Of a stretch of DNA of 42,205 nt, positions 9,295-18,566 are shown one piece after another. Under the pieces are notes generated by a model. The model was not told the DNA's origin and did not search any database. It saw nothing but the letters and a program-made list of their open reading frames with translations. How positions within the stretch are numbered: the first letter of the stretch is position 1; each line of letters opens with the position of its first letter. The translations under genes and the position numbers were made by a program. The stretch comes from Pseudoalteromonas sp. H71 (GTDB taxonomy: Bacteria > Pseudomonadota > Gammaproteobacteria > Enterobacterales > Alteromonadaceae): the NCBI RefSeq assembly GCF_001468485.1, contig NZ_LODI01000044.1:122790-164994 (forward strand). Reading direction: 5' to 3'.

Positions 9295-11208
9295 ATGGAT
9301 TTAATAAGAATTTCAAAAGCCCAGCTCGCCTTTGGTACTCATGCGTTACTCAATAACGCAGAGGCTGTTATTGAAAGTGGCGAGCGAGTATGTATTGTTG
9401 GCCGAAACGGCGCAGGTAAGTCGACACTGTTAAAAGTGTTAGACGGCCAAGTAATTTTAGATGATGGCGAAATAAACCAGTTAGGTGGTTTAAAAATATC
9501 TCGTCTTGAACAAGACCCACCAAAAGGGGCCAGCGGTACTGTATTTGATTACGTTGCGCAAGGTATGCCAGATATAGCTAATTTACTTATTGATTATCAT
9601 CATGTTAGTAATGAGCTTCAAACTGAATGTACTGATCAATTATTAAATAAACTTGAGCGTTTATCGAATAAATTAGAAGCTGCGGATGGCTGGCGCTTTG
9701 ATAGCCGCATTCAACTCGTTTTAACAAAACTTGAGCTCACACCCGATGCAAAACTTGAATCGCTGTCAGGTGGGTGGTTACGTAAAGTTGCACTGGCACG
9801 TGCATTAGTTAGTGAGCCAGACTTGTTGCTATTAGACGAACCAACAAACCACTTAGATATGACAAGTGTGATGTGGTTAGAGCAGTTTTTAAAAGACTTT
9901 AAAGGTGGGATTGTATTTATATCTCACGATCGTGCGTTTATTCGTGCAATTGCTACGCGTATTTTAGATTTAGATCGAGGCAAACTTATTTCATACCCAG
10001 GTGACTACGCCACTTATCTAGAACAAAAAGCGCATGACTTAAAAGTAGAAGAAAGTCAAAATGCACTCTTTGATAAACGATTAGCTGAAGAAGAAGCGTG
10101 GATCCGTCAGGGCGTAAAAGCCCGAAGAACTCGTAATGAAGGTCGTGTACGTGAATTAAAACAATTACGTAATGAGCGCAAGCAACGGGTTGATCAAGTT
10201 GGTAAAACAGATTTTAATATTGAGACTGCAGACCGCTCAGGAAAGTTAGTTTTTGAAGCGAAACATTTATCTCATGCTTTTAGAGAAAAAACGATTGTAA
10301 GCGATTTTTCTACCTTAGTAATGCGTGGCGATCGTATTGGATTAGTTGGACCTAATGGTGTAGGTAAAACGACACTATTAAAACTTATGTTTGGTGATTT
10401 AGCACCTGACAGCGGGGAAACTAAGCAGGGTGTTAACTTAGAGTTTGCTTACTTTGACCAATACCGTGAAAAATTAGACGAAGAAGCAACGGTTCAAGAC
10501 AATGTTGCCGAAGGAAAACAAGAAGTGATGATGGGCGGCCGCTCTCGTCATGTATTAGGTTATTTACAAGACTTTTTGTTTCCACCTGCACGAGCGAGAA
10601 CACCAGTTAAAGCTTTATCGGGCGGCGAGAAAAATCGATTATTACTTGCTAAGCTTTTTTTAAAACCATCGAATATTCTGGTGTTGGATGAGCCAACAAA
10701 TGATTTAGACATTGAAACACTTGAGCTGTTAGAAGACATTATCAATCAATATCAAGGCACCGTAATTATTGTAAGCCATGACCGTGAATTTATTGATAAT
10801 ACGTGTTCTAGTGTGTGGGCGTTTGAAGGAAACGGCAAAGTAACAGATATAGTCGGTGGTTATAGTGACTATGAAGCCTATGTAAGTTATTTAGCAGAAC
10901 AAGAAAAACAAACGGTTAAACCAAGTGTAAAAAAAGTAGAAAAGCAACCGACCCCAGTTGCAAAGCCAGCCGCTAAAACGAATAAGCTATCTTACAAATT
11001 AAAACTTGAATTAGAACAGTTGCCGAATAAAATGGAGCAACTTGAAGCTGACGTAGAAGCTCAACAAAACGTGGTAGGCGATCCTGACTTTTTTAAACAA
11101 GACAGTGACATAACAACCAAAGCATTGAACCATTTAGCACAACTTGAGTCTGACCTTGAAGCCGCTTTTGAGCGATGGGAAGAACTTGAAGAATTACAGA
11201 ATCAGTAG
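9295..11208 (+). CDS. uup: ABC-F family ATPase Uup
   Basis: Uup is a soluble ABC-F ATPase with no membrane domain. It binds branched DNA and is linked to ribosome function and suppression of transposon precise excision in E. coli. The 637 residues hold two nucleotide-binding domains. The first has Walker A GRNGAGKS at 36-43, signature LSGGWLRKVALARAL and Walker B LLLLDEPTNHLD. The second has Walker A GPNGVGKT at 352-359, signature LSGGEKNRLLLAKLF and Walker B LVLDEPTNDLD. The charged linker between domains and a C-terminal coiled coil (roughly 560-637, rich in K/E/Q/L) are typical of Uup. It is followed 11 bp later by the DUF3466 gene. Confidence 0.95.
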   Translation: MDLIRISKAQLAFGTHALLNNAEAVIESGERVCIVGRNGAGKSTLLKVLDGQVILDDGEINQLGGLKISRLEQDPPKGASGTVFDYVAQGMPDIANLLIDYHHVSNELQTECTDQLLNKLERLSNKLEAADGWRFDSRIQLVLTKLELTPDAKLESLSGGWLRKVALARALVSEPDLLLLDEPTNHLDMTSVMWLEQFLKDFKGGIVFISHDRAFIRAIATRILDLDRGKLISYPGDYATYLEQKAHDLKVEESQNALFDKRLAEEEAWIRQGVKARRTRNEGRVRELKQLRNERKQRVDQVGKTDFNIETADRSGKLVFEAKHLSHAFREKTIVSDFSTLVMRGDRIGLVGPNGVGKTTLLKLMFGDLAPDSGETKQGVNLEFAYFDQYREKLDEEATVQDNVAEGKQEVMMGGRSRHVLGYLQDFLFPPARARTPVKALSGGEKNRLLLAKLFLKPSNILVLDEPTNDLDIETLELLEDIINQYQGTVIIVSHDREFIDNTCSSVWAFEGNGKVTDIVGGYSDYEAYVSYLAEQEKQTVKPSVKKVEKQPTPVAKPAAKTNKLSYKLKLELEQLPNKMEQLEADVEAQQNVVGDPDFFKQDSDITTKALNHLAQLESDLEAAFERWEELEELQNQ

Positions 11209-11219
11209 TAAGGACTAAA

Positions 11220-12965
11220 ATGAAATATAAATTACTCGCTGCCAGTATCTTAGCAACATTGAGTACATCAGCTATTAGTGCAACATACCAATTAAGTGAA
11301 TTAGGGACTCCTGATAATGCGAAGTTTTCTTATGTTACTGATGCAAGTGAGAGTGGACACATAATTGGTTTAACAAATGGATTATATAATTTACCAATTG
11401 ATATTAGCTATATAGATTTCACTGATAACCTTATAGAAAATGCATATGATAATGAAGTTTCAATTTTTGAACTGAGTGATAAGGTAATAACTTTTACACT
11501 TGATGATATTGAAAATAATAATGCAGCTTCCACTAATCCTGATGCACACAATTTTATGGTTAGGTTTTTGTCTGGTTTATCGACTAATTTTGAATATCAA
11601 AAACTAAATTCGTTTACCGGTATTAGATTTAGTGAATATGGAGTAGTTGAACAGCCTCTTTTTGATATTGCCTCAGTAGACTATGATGGTTTAACACGCT
11701 CTACCTTTAATGTTTACAATGCAGTGAGTGAAGACGGTGTTTCAGTCGGATGGGGCAGTGCGCCTTATGATAAAGTCTCTTTTACGCCCGATGGTGAAGA
11801 CGATGCTGAAATTTGGTTTACCCATGATTTTATAGAACGAGGCATCGTAATAGGTGCTAATGGTACAGAAGTGCCTCTTGTACCTGAGTTCAATGAATAC
11901 GGCGGTACAAGCCGAGCCAATGATATTGTCAAAACTAATAATGGGTATATTGTTGTAGGTAATATATCAACGGATATTAATTTCGATAGATTAGAAGATA
12001 TTGATGAGAACTGCGATGGCGAAGATGAACCTGTTTCTTCTTGTATTAACCTATTAAATAGTAATTTTCTTGGTGGGATTTTTAACAAGCGAGCAGTGAA
12101 ATGGCAGTTGGACGCCTCCCTTAATATTACTTCTGTAGAAGAACTTGGTTTAGCTTTAACTCCTGATGAAGATGAAATAGAAGAGGACACATTTACCAGT
12201 ACGGCTTTTGCAGTAAATGCGAATGGTACTGCAGTAGGCTCTTCACATACACGTTATAAAAATAATGATAATATATTCGTTACAATGCCTGTGTACTTCA
12301 AAGATGGAGAGGTTGTTACCTTTATTGAACAAGAAAATGACTCTAGTCAAACTGGAATTTCTTCAGCAATAAATGATGATAATATCATTGCTGGTTATGC
12401 AACTCGAATAGTTGAAAACACTCGGATAAGAAAATTCTTTTATCATGATATCGCCACAGGCAACACGGTTTACCCTACAAACTTCTTTTTAGCTGCAAAC
12501 TCGACTGCTAACGATATAAATAATCAAGGTTATATTGTGGGTGAGAGCGAGTTAGGTGGATCGGACAGTTCACGCGACAAAGCTGCATTTATTTATAAAA
12601 TTGGTGAAGACAAAATAACCAATTTAAATGATCTTTTACCTTGTTATGAAACAGACGGTGAGACTGATTATCCATATACGGTCGTAGAAGCGAATGTTAT
12701 TAATGAGAATAACGAAGTGTTTGGTGTTGCAACCAAAACCGTAGAAAAGCGTGATACGCTCGGCGGAATAGTTACCGATGTAAATGGCAATATAGAATTT
12801 GAAAGTGTAGCTGTTGCAGTTAAATTAACACCACTTGAGAATGGTTCAATTGAAAATTGTGCACCGCCAGAAGCTGAAGTTTATGAAAGAAGTTCAGCGA
12901 GTATGTCTTGGTTAGCGTTCTTGTTATTACCATTAGTTGGTTTTAGACGTATATTTCGTTTTTAA
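11220..12965 (+). CDS. DUF3466 family exported protein with C-terminal anchor
   Basis: This 581-residue protein has unknown function. It begins with a Sec signal peptide (MKYKLLAASILATLSTSAISA, cleavage probably after Ala21) and is acidic and Asn/Asp-rich thereafter. Repeated segments resemble the HAF-type repeats of DUF3466 proteins (A-x-x-IN-x-x-G-x-x-VG, for example near AFAVNANGTAVGSS and ANDINNQGYIVGESE). The C-terminus is a short hydrophobic stretch ending in basic residues (WLAFLLLPLVGFRRIFRF), like a GlyGly-CTERM sorting tail but lacking the Gly-Gly. It is the last gene of the uup run and ends at a strong terminator. Surface or outer-membrane location is inferred; the DUF assignment is from recognition. 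Confidence 0.8.
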   Translation: MKYKLLAASILATLSTSAISATYQLSELGTPDNAKFSYVTDASESGHIIGLTNGLYNLPIDISYIDFTDNLIENAYDNEVSIFELSDKVITFTLDDIENNNAASTNPDAHNFMVRFLSGLSTNFEYQKLNSFTGIRFSEYGVVEQPLFDIASVDYDGLTRSTFNVYNAVSEDGVSVGWGSAPYDKVSFTPDGEDDAEIWFTHDFIERGIVIGANGTEVPLVPEFNEYGGTSRANDIVKTNNGYIVVGNISTDINFDRLEDIDENCDGEDEPVSSCINLLNSNFLGGIFNKRAVKWQLDASLNITSVEELGLALTPDEDEIEEDTFTSTAFAVNANGTAVGSSHTRYKNNDNIFVTMPVYFKDGEVVTFIEQENDSSQTGISSAINDDNIIAGYATRIVENTRIRKFFYHDIATGNTVYPTNFFLAANSTANDINNQGYIVGESELGGSDSSRDKAAFIYKIGEDKITNLNDLLPCYETDGETDYPYTVVEANVINENNEVFGVATKTVEKRDTLGGIVTDVNGNIEFESVAVAVKLTPLENGSIENCAPPEAEVYERSSASMSWLAFLLLPLVGFRRIFRF

Positions 12966-12980
12966 GTAAATTTTTTAACA

Positions 12981-13011
12981 AAAAACCCAGCTAGTCAGCT
13001 GGGTTTTTTTT
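12981..13011. terminator. Bidirectional terminator between DUF3466 and DUF2062 genes
   Basis: CCCAGCT (12986-12992) pairs with AGCTGGG (12997-13003) around a 4-nt loop. It is flanked by an A run at 12981-12985 and a T run at 13004-13011, so it can stop transcription from both convergent genes. Confidence 0.92.
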
Positions 13012-13031
13012 CGTCTATAATAAAGTGAATA

Positions 13032-13457
13032 CTAATGTTTATTACGAGCTGCTCTTGCATTAACAATAGAGCGACGCCATAAAATATCAATTCCAAAATA
13101 ACCGATAATTGATGCTATGGAGGCGCATACAAGCGAGCCTACAAGGAATGCAGGGCCAATAGTTTCGATACTTTGCTCGAACCAAGCCCAGTTAAGTTCA
13201 AAGGCAAAGTGTTGCTCTGGCTGATTTAAAACAAGCGTACCTACGAGATAAGAGCCATAAAAAATAGGTGGCATAGTCAGCGGATTAGTGAGCCAAACAA
13301 GTGTTGCTGAGATAGGTAAGTTGACTCTAAACACAATAGCGGTTGCTGCGGCTAAAACCATTTGAAAAGGAACAGGGATGAACGCAAAAAATAAACCAAC
13401 TGCAAAGGCCCCACGTGCAGAGCGCCGGTTTAAGTGCCAAAGGTTTGCGTCTTGCAA
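13032..13457 (-). CDS. DUF2062 domain membrane protein, N-terminus broken
   Basis: This is the body of a small inner-membrane protein of the DUF2062 family, function unknown. The conserved LQDANLWHLNRRSARGAFAVG start of the domain is present, with hydrophobic segments around AVGLFFAFIPVPFQMVLAAATAIVF, LPISATLVWLTNPLTMPPIFYG and FLVGSLVCASIASIIGYFG. The only usable in-frame start is a TTG at 13457. About 17 family-like residues (NKIRHHKSLKIFGKL and flanks) lie in frame upstream of it without any ATG, GTG or TTG. A good N-terminus, MAKKTIQRFLP, is found in another frame at 13536. The gene therefore looks frameshifted and may be a pseudogene, or the read may contain an error. It converges on the DUF3466 gene and is head-to-head with comEC. 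Confidence 0.75.
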   Translation of the reverse strand: MQDANLWHLNRRSARGAFAVGLFFAFIPVPFQMVLAAATAIVFRVNLPISATLVWLTNPLTMPPIFYGSYLVGTLVLNQPEQHFAFELNWAWFEQSIETIGPAFLVGSLVCASIASIIGYFGIDILWRRSIVNARAARNKH

Positions 13458-13536
13458 AAGTTTACCAAAAATTTTTAACGATTTGTGATGTCTAATTTTA
13501 TTCGGGTAAAAATCTTTGGATAGTTTTCTTAGCCAT
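13458..13536 (-). pseudogene. Frame-shifted N-terminal part of the DUF2062 gene
   Basis: On the minus strand an ATG at 13536 encodes MAKKTIQRFLPE and then a stop. Its K-x-I-Q-R-F-x-P pattern is the usual start of DUF2062 proteins. The rest of the conserved N-terminus (NKIRHHKSLKIFGKLL) continues in the next frame from about 13502. The distance from 13536 to the TTG at 13457 is 79 nt, one more than a multiple of three. The break is at the CCCGAAT around 13500-13506. Confidence 0.65.
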
Positions 13537-15783
13537 TTAAAGCAACCATTTACATCAGTGTGGATCAGTCTTGGTTTGGTAATTGGCTGTATTTCAACCG
13601 TGTTTTATTACGAAACGCTCGAGTTTTCTATTATTACAATTTCTATTGTAATAATAGGTGCTTATTTTAAGCCGTTTTTGTCCGTATTGTTAGGCTTTAT
13701 TTTAGGTATTTGCCTAGTTGTGGTTCATTATTTTATGTTTTATGACTTTAACCACATAATAAAACATGATAAATACGCGTATCCAGTCGAAGTTGTCATT
13801 CAAGAAGTAGTTTCAAGCAAGGCTCCACAATACATCAAAGCGAAATTAGTTAAAATTAATGGCCAATACTACTCTGATTTCACCGCACCAAGCGCGATGC
13901 TAAGTGTTAATGTAGAACAACCACTGCGTACCAATGATAAGTTTGAAGCGAGTGTTAATCTAAAAAAATTTAGAAGTACGAAAAACTTTAATGTATTTGA
14001 TAATGAATTGTATGCATTCAAGCAGCGAGTATTTTTTAAAGGTAAAGTCCTTAATAAAGAGTTAAAAATTAAAAGCACTTTAGTGCAAAGCACCGTTGAA
14101 AACTACAGAAGCTTTATTAAAGTCACATATGAAAATACAACACTAAAATGGCTTTATTATGCGTTATTAACAGGAGATAAGTCGTTGATGACGTCGAGTG
14201 ATAAGCAGCTTATGCAATCACTTGGTTTAAGCCATTTACTTGCCATTTCCGGTTTACATATTGGGTTGATATTTGGTTTTGGTTTTTTTATTACAAAGTT
14301 TGTATTCCTACAAGTTAAATTTGTAAACAATCAAACGCTTAATTTCTCAATTGTATATAGCGTGGTAGGTTTTGTACTAGCGTTTGTTTATGTATATTTA
14401 AGCAATTTTTTGGTTTCTGCAACAAGAGCCCTAATTATGCTTGGCTGTTATTTGCTATTGTACAATTTGCAAAGACAGCCGATGAGATGGCGCAGTATTT
14501 TATTCGCGCTTGTTATTGTACTTGTAGTTAATCCGTTTAATATGTTGAATCCTGGATTATATTTTTCATTTTTTGCAGTCGCGGTTATATTTTTAGTTAT
14601 AAAAAAAACACCTACCTTTAACAATGTATTTTTAAAAATGGTTTTTGCTCTAATTGCTATTCAGGCCACACTATTCATTAGTTTACTGCCTTTGTCTTTA
14701 TATTTCTTTAATGGGGTTAGCATTGCTGGTTTAGTCATCAATTTAGTCGCTATTCCATTTCTTTCATTTATTTTAATGCCCTGTTTAATCTTATTAACGG
14801 CTATCAGTGCTGTGTTTGATATTAGTATCGCTATTATTTTTATCGATAGTGGTTTAGCGTTTATTTTCGACTTTTTAAATAACCTACCGCCAGGTTTTGG
14901 TTGGCTAAACCATGGTTTTATGAGGGGAGGTGTCATTATTTATGTTTATCTTACTCTTGCACTATTTTATTTTGCACCATACAAGCGGCTCATTTTTTTA
15001 CCCTTAACTATACTTTATATCGACTCTTTACTGACTGATAAGCCTAAATGGAAATTACATGTGTTTGATGTAGGTCATGGTCTTATGGTGCTTATTGAAA
15101 AAGATAAAAAGGGGTTTATTTATGATTTTGGGCCAAGTTACTTTAATCGTTTTAGTCGGGCTAAGAGTATTTTGTTGCCTTTTATTGAAGCAAACAACAT
15201 AACAATTATTCATTCGGTCGTTAGTCATCTTGATAACGACCATTCAGGCGGTATAGTGCATTTTATCGATGCTGGGTTAAAATTTTCATTTAGTGAATTT
15301 CACCCTGATGGACCTAAAAAGAGCTGCATACTAAATGAGGTAAATATGGTGGGGCTTAAAATTAAAAGCTTTCCAACAGAGCTGTTTGGTAATGAAAATG
15401 ATGAATCTTGCGTGATTAAAGTTTCAGATGAGGAGCATAGCGTTCTACTAACGGGCGATATTTCAAAAAATAGAGAGTCTCAGCTTGTAAACCTCAGTGA
15501 TGCTTTAAAGAGCACCGTTTTACTGAGTCCACATCATGGAAGTAATACGTCATCAAGTAATGAATTTATTATTGCAGTTATGCCACAGGTCGTTATTCAC
15601 TCTAGTGCTTATAAAGGACAGTGGCAATTTCCCAAAGCTGAAGTTGTTGAACGTTATAATAAAATTGATGCCTTGCAATATAGCACCGGTGTTCAAGGGC
15701 AAATCACGATAGAGTTCTATAAAGGTGATACGTCTGTTATTTCAGCAAGAACTCAGCAAAGCTACTGGTTTATAAAAGATTGA
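13516..15783 (+). CDS. comEC: DNA internalization competence protein ComEC/Rec2
   Basis: ComEC forms the inner-membrane channel that takes up single-stranded DNA during transformation. The 755 residues show two N-terminal membrane helices and a soluble DUF4131-like region (about 90-210). A multi-helix competence domain follows, starting at LSHLLAISGLHIGLIFGFGFF. At the C-terminus is a metallo-beta-lactamase-like domain with DVGHGLMVLIE, SHLDNDHSGG (metal ligands His571, Asp575, His576) and LLSPHHGSNTSSS. The start is uncertain. TTG at 13516 gives the longest form; GTG at 13558 (MWISLGLVIG) would avoid overlap with the DUF2062 N-terminus. Neither has a clear ribosome binding site. As in many gammaproteobacteria it precedes msbA. 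Confidence 0.93.
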   Translation: MDSFLSHLKQPFTSVWISLGLVIGCISTVFYYETLEFSIITISIVIIGAYFKPFLSVLLGFILGICLVVVHYFMFYDFNHIIKHDKYAYPVEVVIQEVVSSKAPQYIKAKLVKINGQYYSDFTAPSAMLSVNVEQPLRTNDKFEASVNLKKFRSTKNFNVFDNELYAFKQRVFFKGKVLNKELKIKSTLVQSTVENYRSFIKVTYENTTLKWLYYALLTGDKSLMTSSDKQLMQSLGLSHLLAISGLHIGLIFGFGFFITKFVFLQVKFVNNQTLNFSIVYSVVGFVLAFVYVYLSNFLVSATRALIMLGCYLLLYNLQRQPMRWRSILFALVIVLVVNPFNMLNPGLYFSFFAVAVIFLVIKKTPTFNNVFLKMVFALIAIQATLFISLLPLSLYFFNGVSIAGLVINLVAIPFLSFILMPCLILLTAISAVFDISIAIIFIDSGLAFIFDFLNNLPPGFGWLNHGFMRGGVIIYVYLTLALFYFAPYKRLIFLPLTILYIDSLLTDKPKWKLHVFDVGHGLMVLIEKDKKGFIYDFGPSYFNRFSRAKSILLPFIEANNITIIHSVVSHLDNDHSGGIVHFIDAGLKFSFSEFHPDGPKKSCILNEVNMVGLKIKSFPTELFGNENDESCVIKVSDEEHSVLLTGDISKNRESQLVNLSDALKSTVLLSPHHGSNTSSSNEFIIAVMPQVVIHSSAYKGQWQFPKAEVVERYNKIDALQYSTGVQGQITIEFYKGDTSVISARTQQSYWFIKD

Positions 15784-15843
15784 CGTTTTGTTTTAGTTCA
15801 AGCAAGGATACAATAGGGGCTGTAATTGTAAAAAGAGAGTGTT

Positions 15844-17589
15844 ATGGATCAAAGTACTACACAAATTTACAAGCGTTTAATTTCCTACGTTGGAGCCTTT
15901 AAAAGTGTAGCCGTTGTTGCTGTTGTCGGCATGATTGGATATTCAGGTATGGATGCACTATTTATTCAATTAATGAAACCATTTATCGATGAAGGTTTAA
16001 ATCAACGTAATACCGAAGTATTAAAGTATGCCCCTTTTGTGGTTATTGCTTTGGTTATTGGTCGTGGTATTTTCAATTTTATGTCGTCTTATTGCCTCAG
16101 TTACGTTGGCTCGCAAGTTGTTCGTTCTTTACGCCAGGAATTATTCGACCATATTTTACACCTCCCCGTATCTTTTCATGATAAGAACTCAACGGGTGAT
16201 TTAATCTCTAAAATCACGTTTGATACAGAGCAAGTCCAACAAGCGATTACTAAAGCGTTATTAATAGTAGTGCGTGAGGGGGCGTTTGTTATATTTTTAC
16301 TTGCACTGATGTTTTATACCAGTTGGCAGCTATCACTTATATTTTTAGTTATTATTCCTTTAGTTGCCTTAATTGTTGCCATTGTATCTAAGCGATTTCG
16401 TCATATTTCTAAAAACATTCAATCTGCTATGGGTCAAGTTACAAGAAGCTCAGAGCAAATGTTAAGCGGCCACAAAGTGATCCATGGTTTTGGTGGGCAA
16501 GAACAAGAAGTGAGTAAGTTTTCTAAAATTAATAATCATAACCGCCAGCAACGTATAAAAATGGATGCTACTAAAGCGCTGAGCGTTTCAATTATTCAAA
16601 TACTTGCAGCGAGCGCTATGGCAGTTATTTTGTGGGTGGTATCAATGCCTTCAATGATAGATACAATCAGCTCAGGCGACTTTGTTGTGCTTATTTCATC
16701 TATGATGATGTTACTTCGCCCGCTAAAACAATTAGCTAATGTTAATAGTGATATGCAGCGTGGTATTTCTGCGGCACAGAGCATATTTTTAATTCTTGAC
16801 GAAAACATAGAAAAAGACACAGGCACAGTATTAGTTAAGAAGGCTAAAGGTTTAATTGAGGTTAAAAATGTGACCTTTAAATATCCAACCAAAGACGAGC
16901 CTGTGTTAAATGACTTAACACTTACAATTGAGGCTGGCCAGAGCATTGCGTTAGTTGGGCGGTCGGGCTCTGGTAAATCAACAATTTCAAATTTATTGCC
17001 TCGTTACTATGATTTAGATCTACCTAGTGAAATTCTCTTAGATGGAGTTCCTCTTAGTGATTATAAACTTACGGATTTGCGCCGCCAATTTGCTCTAGTA
17101 TCGCAACAGGTTGTGTTGTTTAACGATACTATTGCTAACAATATATGTTACGGAATACAGCGAGATATTTCAGAGACTGAGTTACAAAAAGTGGCTAAGC
17201 AAGCTCACGTGTGGGAGTTTGTAAAAGATTTACCTGAAAAGCTAAATACAATAGTAGGAGAAAATGGGGTGATGCTTTCTGGTGGTCAACGTCAGCGTAT
17301 TGCTATAGCCAGAGCTATTTTAAAAGATGCCCCTATTTTAATATTAGATGAGGCAACATCAGCATTGGATACAGAATCAGAAAAACTGATTCAACATGCG
17401 CTTGATGACTTAATGAAGGATAAAACATCCATCGTAATTGCACATCGGTTATCTACAATTGAAAACAGCGATAAAATTTACGTTATTGATAATGGCCGCG
17501 TTATTGAAAGTGGTGACCACACGAGCCTACTCTCAAACAATGGAACCTATTCAGCACTATGTAAAATGCAGTTTGGCGATCACTCGTGA
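15844..17589 (+). CDS. msbA: Lipid A export ATP-binding/permease protein MsbA
   Basis: MsbA is a homodimeric ABC exporter that flips core-lipid A across the inner membrane. The 581 residues match E. coli MsbA (582) closely. An N-terminal six-helix permease domain spans roughly 1-320. The nucleotide-binding domain has Walker A GRSGSGKS at 372-379, signature LSGGQRQRIAIARA, Walker B ILILDEATSALD and the H-loop IVIAHRLST. A weak AGAGAG ribosome binding site precedes the ATG. Its TGA overlaps the GTG start of lpxK by 4 bp, so the two are probably translationally coupled. Confidence 0.97.
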   Translation: MDQSTTQIYKRLISYVGAFKSVAVVAVVGMIGYSGMDALFIQLMKPFIDEGLNQRNTEVLKYAPFVVIALVIGRGIFNFMSSYCLSYVGSQVVRSLRQELFDHILHLPVSFHDKNSTGDLISKITFDTEQVQQAITKALLIVVREGAFVIFLLALMFYTSWQLSLIFLVIIPLVALIVAIVSKRFRHISKNIQSAMGQVTRSSEQMLSGHKVIHGFGGQEQEVSKFSKINNHNRQQRIKMDATKALSVSIIQILAASAMAVILWVVSMPSMIDTISSGDFVVLISSMMMLLRPLKQLANVNSDMQRGISAAQSIFLILDENIEKDTGTVLVKKAKGLIEVKNVTFKYPTKDEPVLNDLTLTIEAGQSIALVGRSGSGKSTISNLLPRYYDLDLPSEILLDGVPLSDYKLTDLRRQFALVSQQVVLFNDTIANNICYGIQRDISETELQKVAKQAHVWEFVKDLPEKLNTIVGENGVMLSGGQRQRIAIARAILKDAPILILDEATSALDTESEKLIQHALDDLMKDKTSIVIAHRLSTIENSDKIYVIDNGRVIESGDHTSLLSNNGTYSALCKMQFGDHS

Positions 17590-18566
17590 ATACCATTGAA
17601 AAAAGCTGGTATAAACCGGTTGGGCTAATAACATTACTATTGATGCCATTGTCAGCTTTATTTTGGCTAATTTCGATTACAAGAAAGTGGTTGTACAGTG
17701 TGGGAATACTTAGGCAATTTAAAAGCAAAGTACCCATAATTGTAGTCGGTAATATAAGTGTAGGTGGAAATGGTAAAACACCGTTTGTGTTATGGCTTTA
17801 TGACTTTTTAACAAAGCAAGGGTTATCAGTTGGAGTAATCAGCCGAGGTTATGCTGGAAAAGCAAGTAGTTACCCTTTAATTGTTACTAATAACACGTCA
17901 GCATCTGAGGCGGGTGATGAGCCTAAACTTTTGTTTCATCGTCTTAAATGCCCAATTGCGATAGGCCCAAATCGGCAACACAATATTGAGTTACTAGTAC
18001 GTGAATATAATTTAGATATCATTATTTCAGATGATGGCATGCAGCATTATAAAATGGCACGGACTATTGAATGCTGTATTGTAGATAGTGAACGGCAATT
18101 TGGAAATGGGTTATTAATGCCTGCTGGACCATTACGAGAAACCCCACAACGTTTAAAATCGGTCGATTTGGTTGTTGAAAATGGTGGACAAAGTAATAAC
18201 AACTATACATTACAACCCGCAGCGCTCAAATTAGTTAAAAACTCCACCCCTGTTGGTGAATCGATTACAAAAGGCCATGCAGTTAGTGCTATAGGAAACC
18301 CTAAACGTTTCGAAAATACCCTAATAAAACAGGGCATAACACTATTGTCTTCAAATCATTTTAGAGATCATTATGCGTATACAGCTGACGACTTTAAACA
18401 GTTTGGCAATGACAATGTTCTAATGACCGAAAAAGACGCAGTTAAATGCGGCGAGTTCGCCAAAGATAACTGGTATTATTTACCAGTAGATGCAGAGCCA
18501 ACACAGGCTGTAATAAATAAATTAACTTTAATATTAAAAGAAAAAGGGATCCTAAATGGCCTTTGA
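17586..18566 (+). CDS. lpxK: Tetraacyldisaccharide 4'-kinase
   Basis: LpxK phosphorylates the 4' position of the tetraacyldisaccharide to make lipid IVA, the sixth step of lipid A synthesis, on the inner face of the inner membrane. The 326 residues fit the family (E. coli 328). An N-terminal membrane helix ([18 protein letters not shown]) precedes a P-loop [13 protein letters not shown] near residue 56. Later family motifs are [15 protein letters not shown] and [14 protein letters not shown]. The start is GTG at 17586. It overlaps msbA by 4 bp and ycaR by 11 bp. Confidence 0.96.
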   Translation: MNTIEKSWYKPVGLITLLLMPLSALFWLISITRKWLYSVGILRQFKSKVPIIVVGNISVGGNGKTPFVLWLYDFLTKQGLSVGVISRGYAGKASSYPLIVTNNTSASEAGDEPKLLFHRLKCPIAIGPNRQHNIELLVREYNLDIIISDDGMQHYKMARTIECCIVDSERQFGNGLLMPAGPLRETPQRLKSVDLVVENGGQSNNNYTLQPAALKLVKNSTPVGESITKGHAVSAIGNPKRFENTLIKQGITLLSSNHFRDHYAYTADDFKQFGNDNVLMTEKDAVKCGEFAKDNWYYLPVDAEPTQAVINKLTLILKEKGILNGL

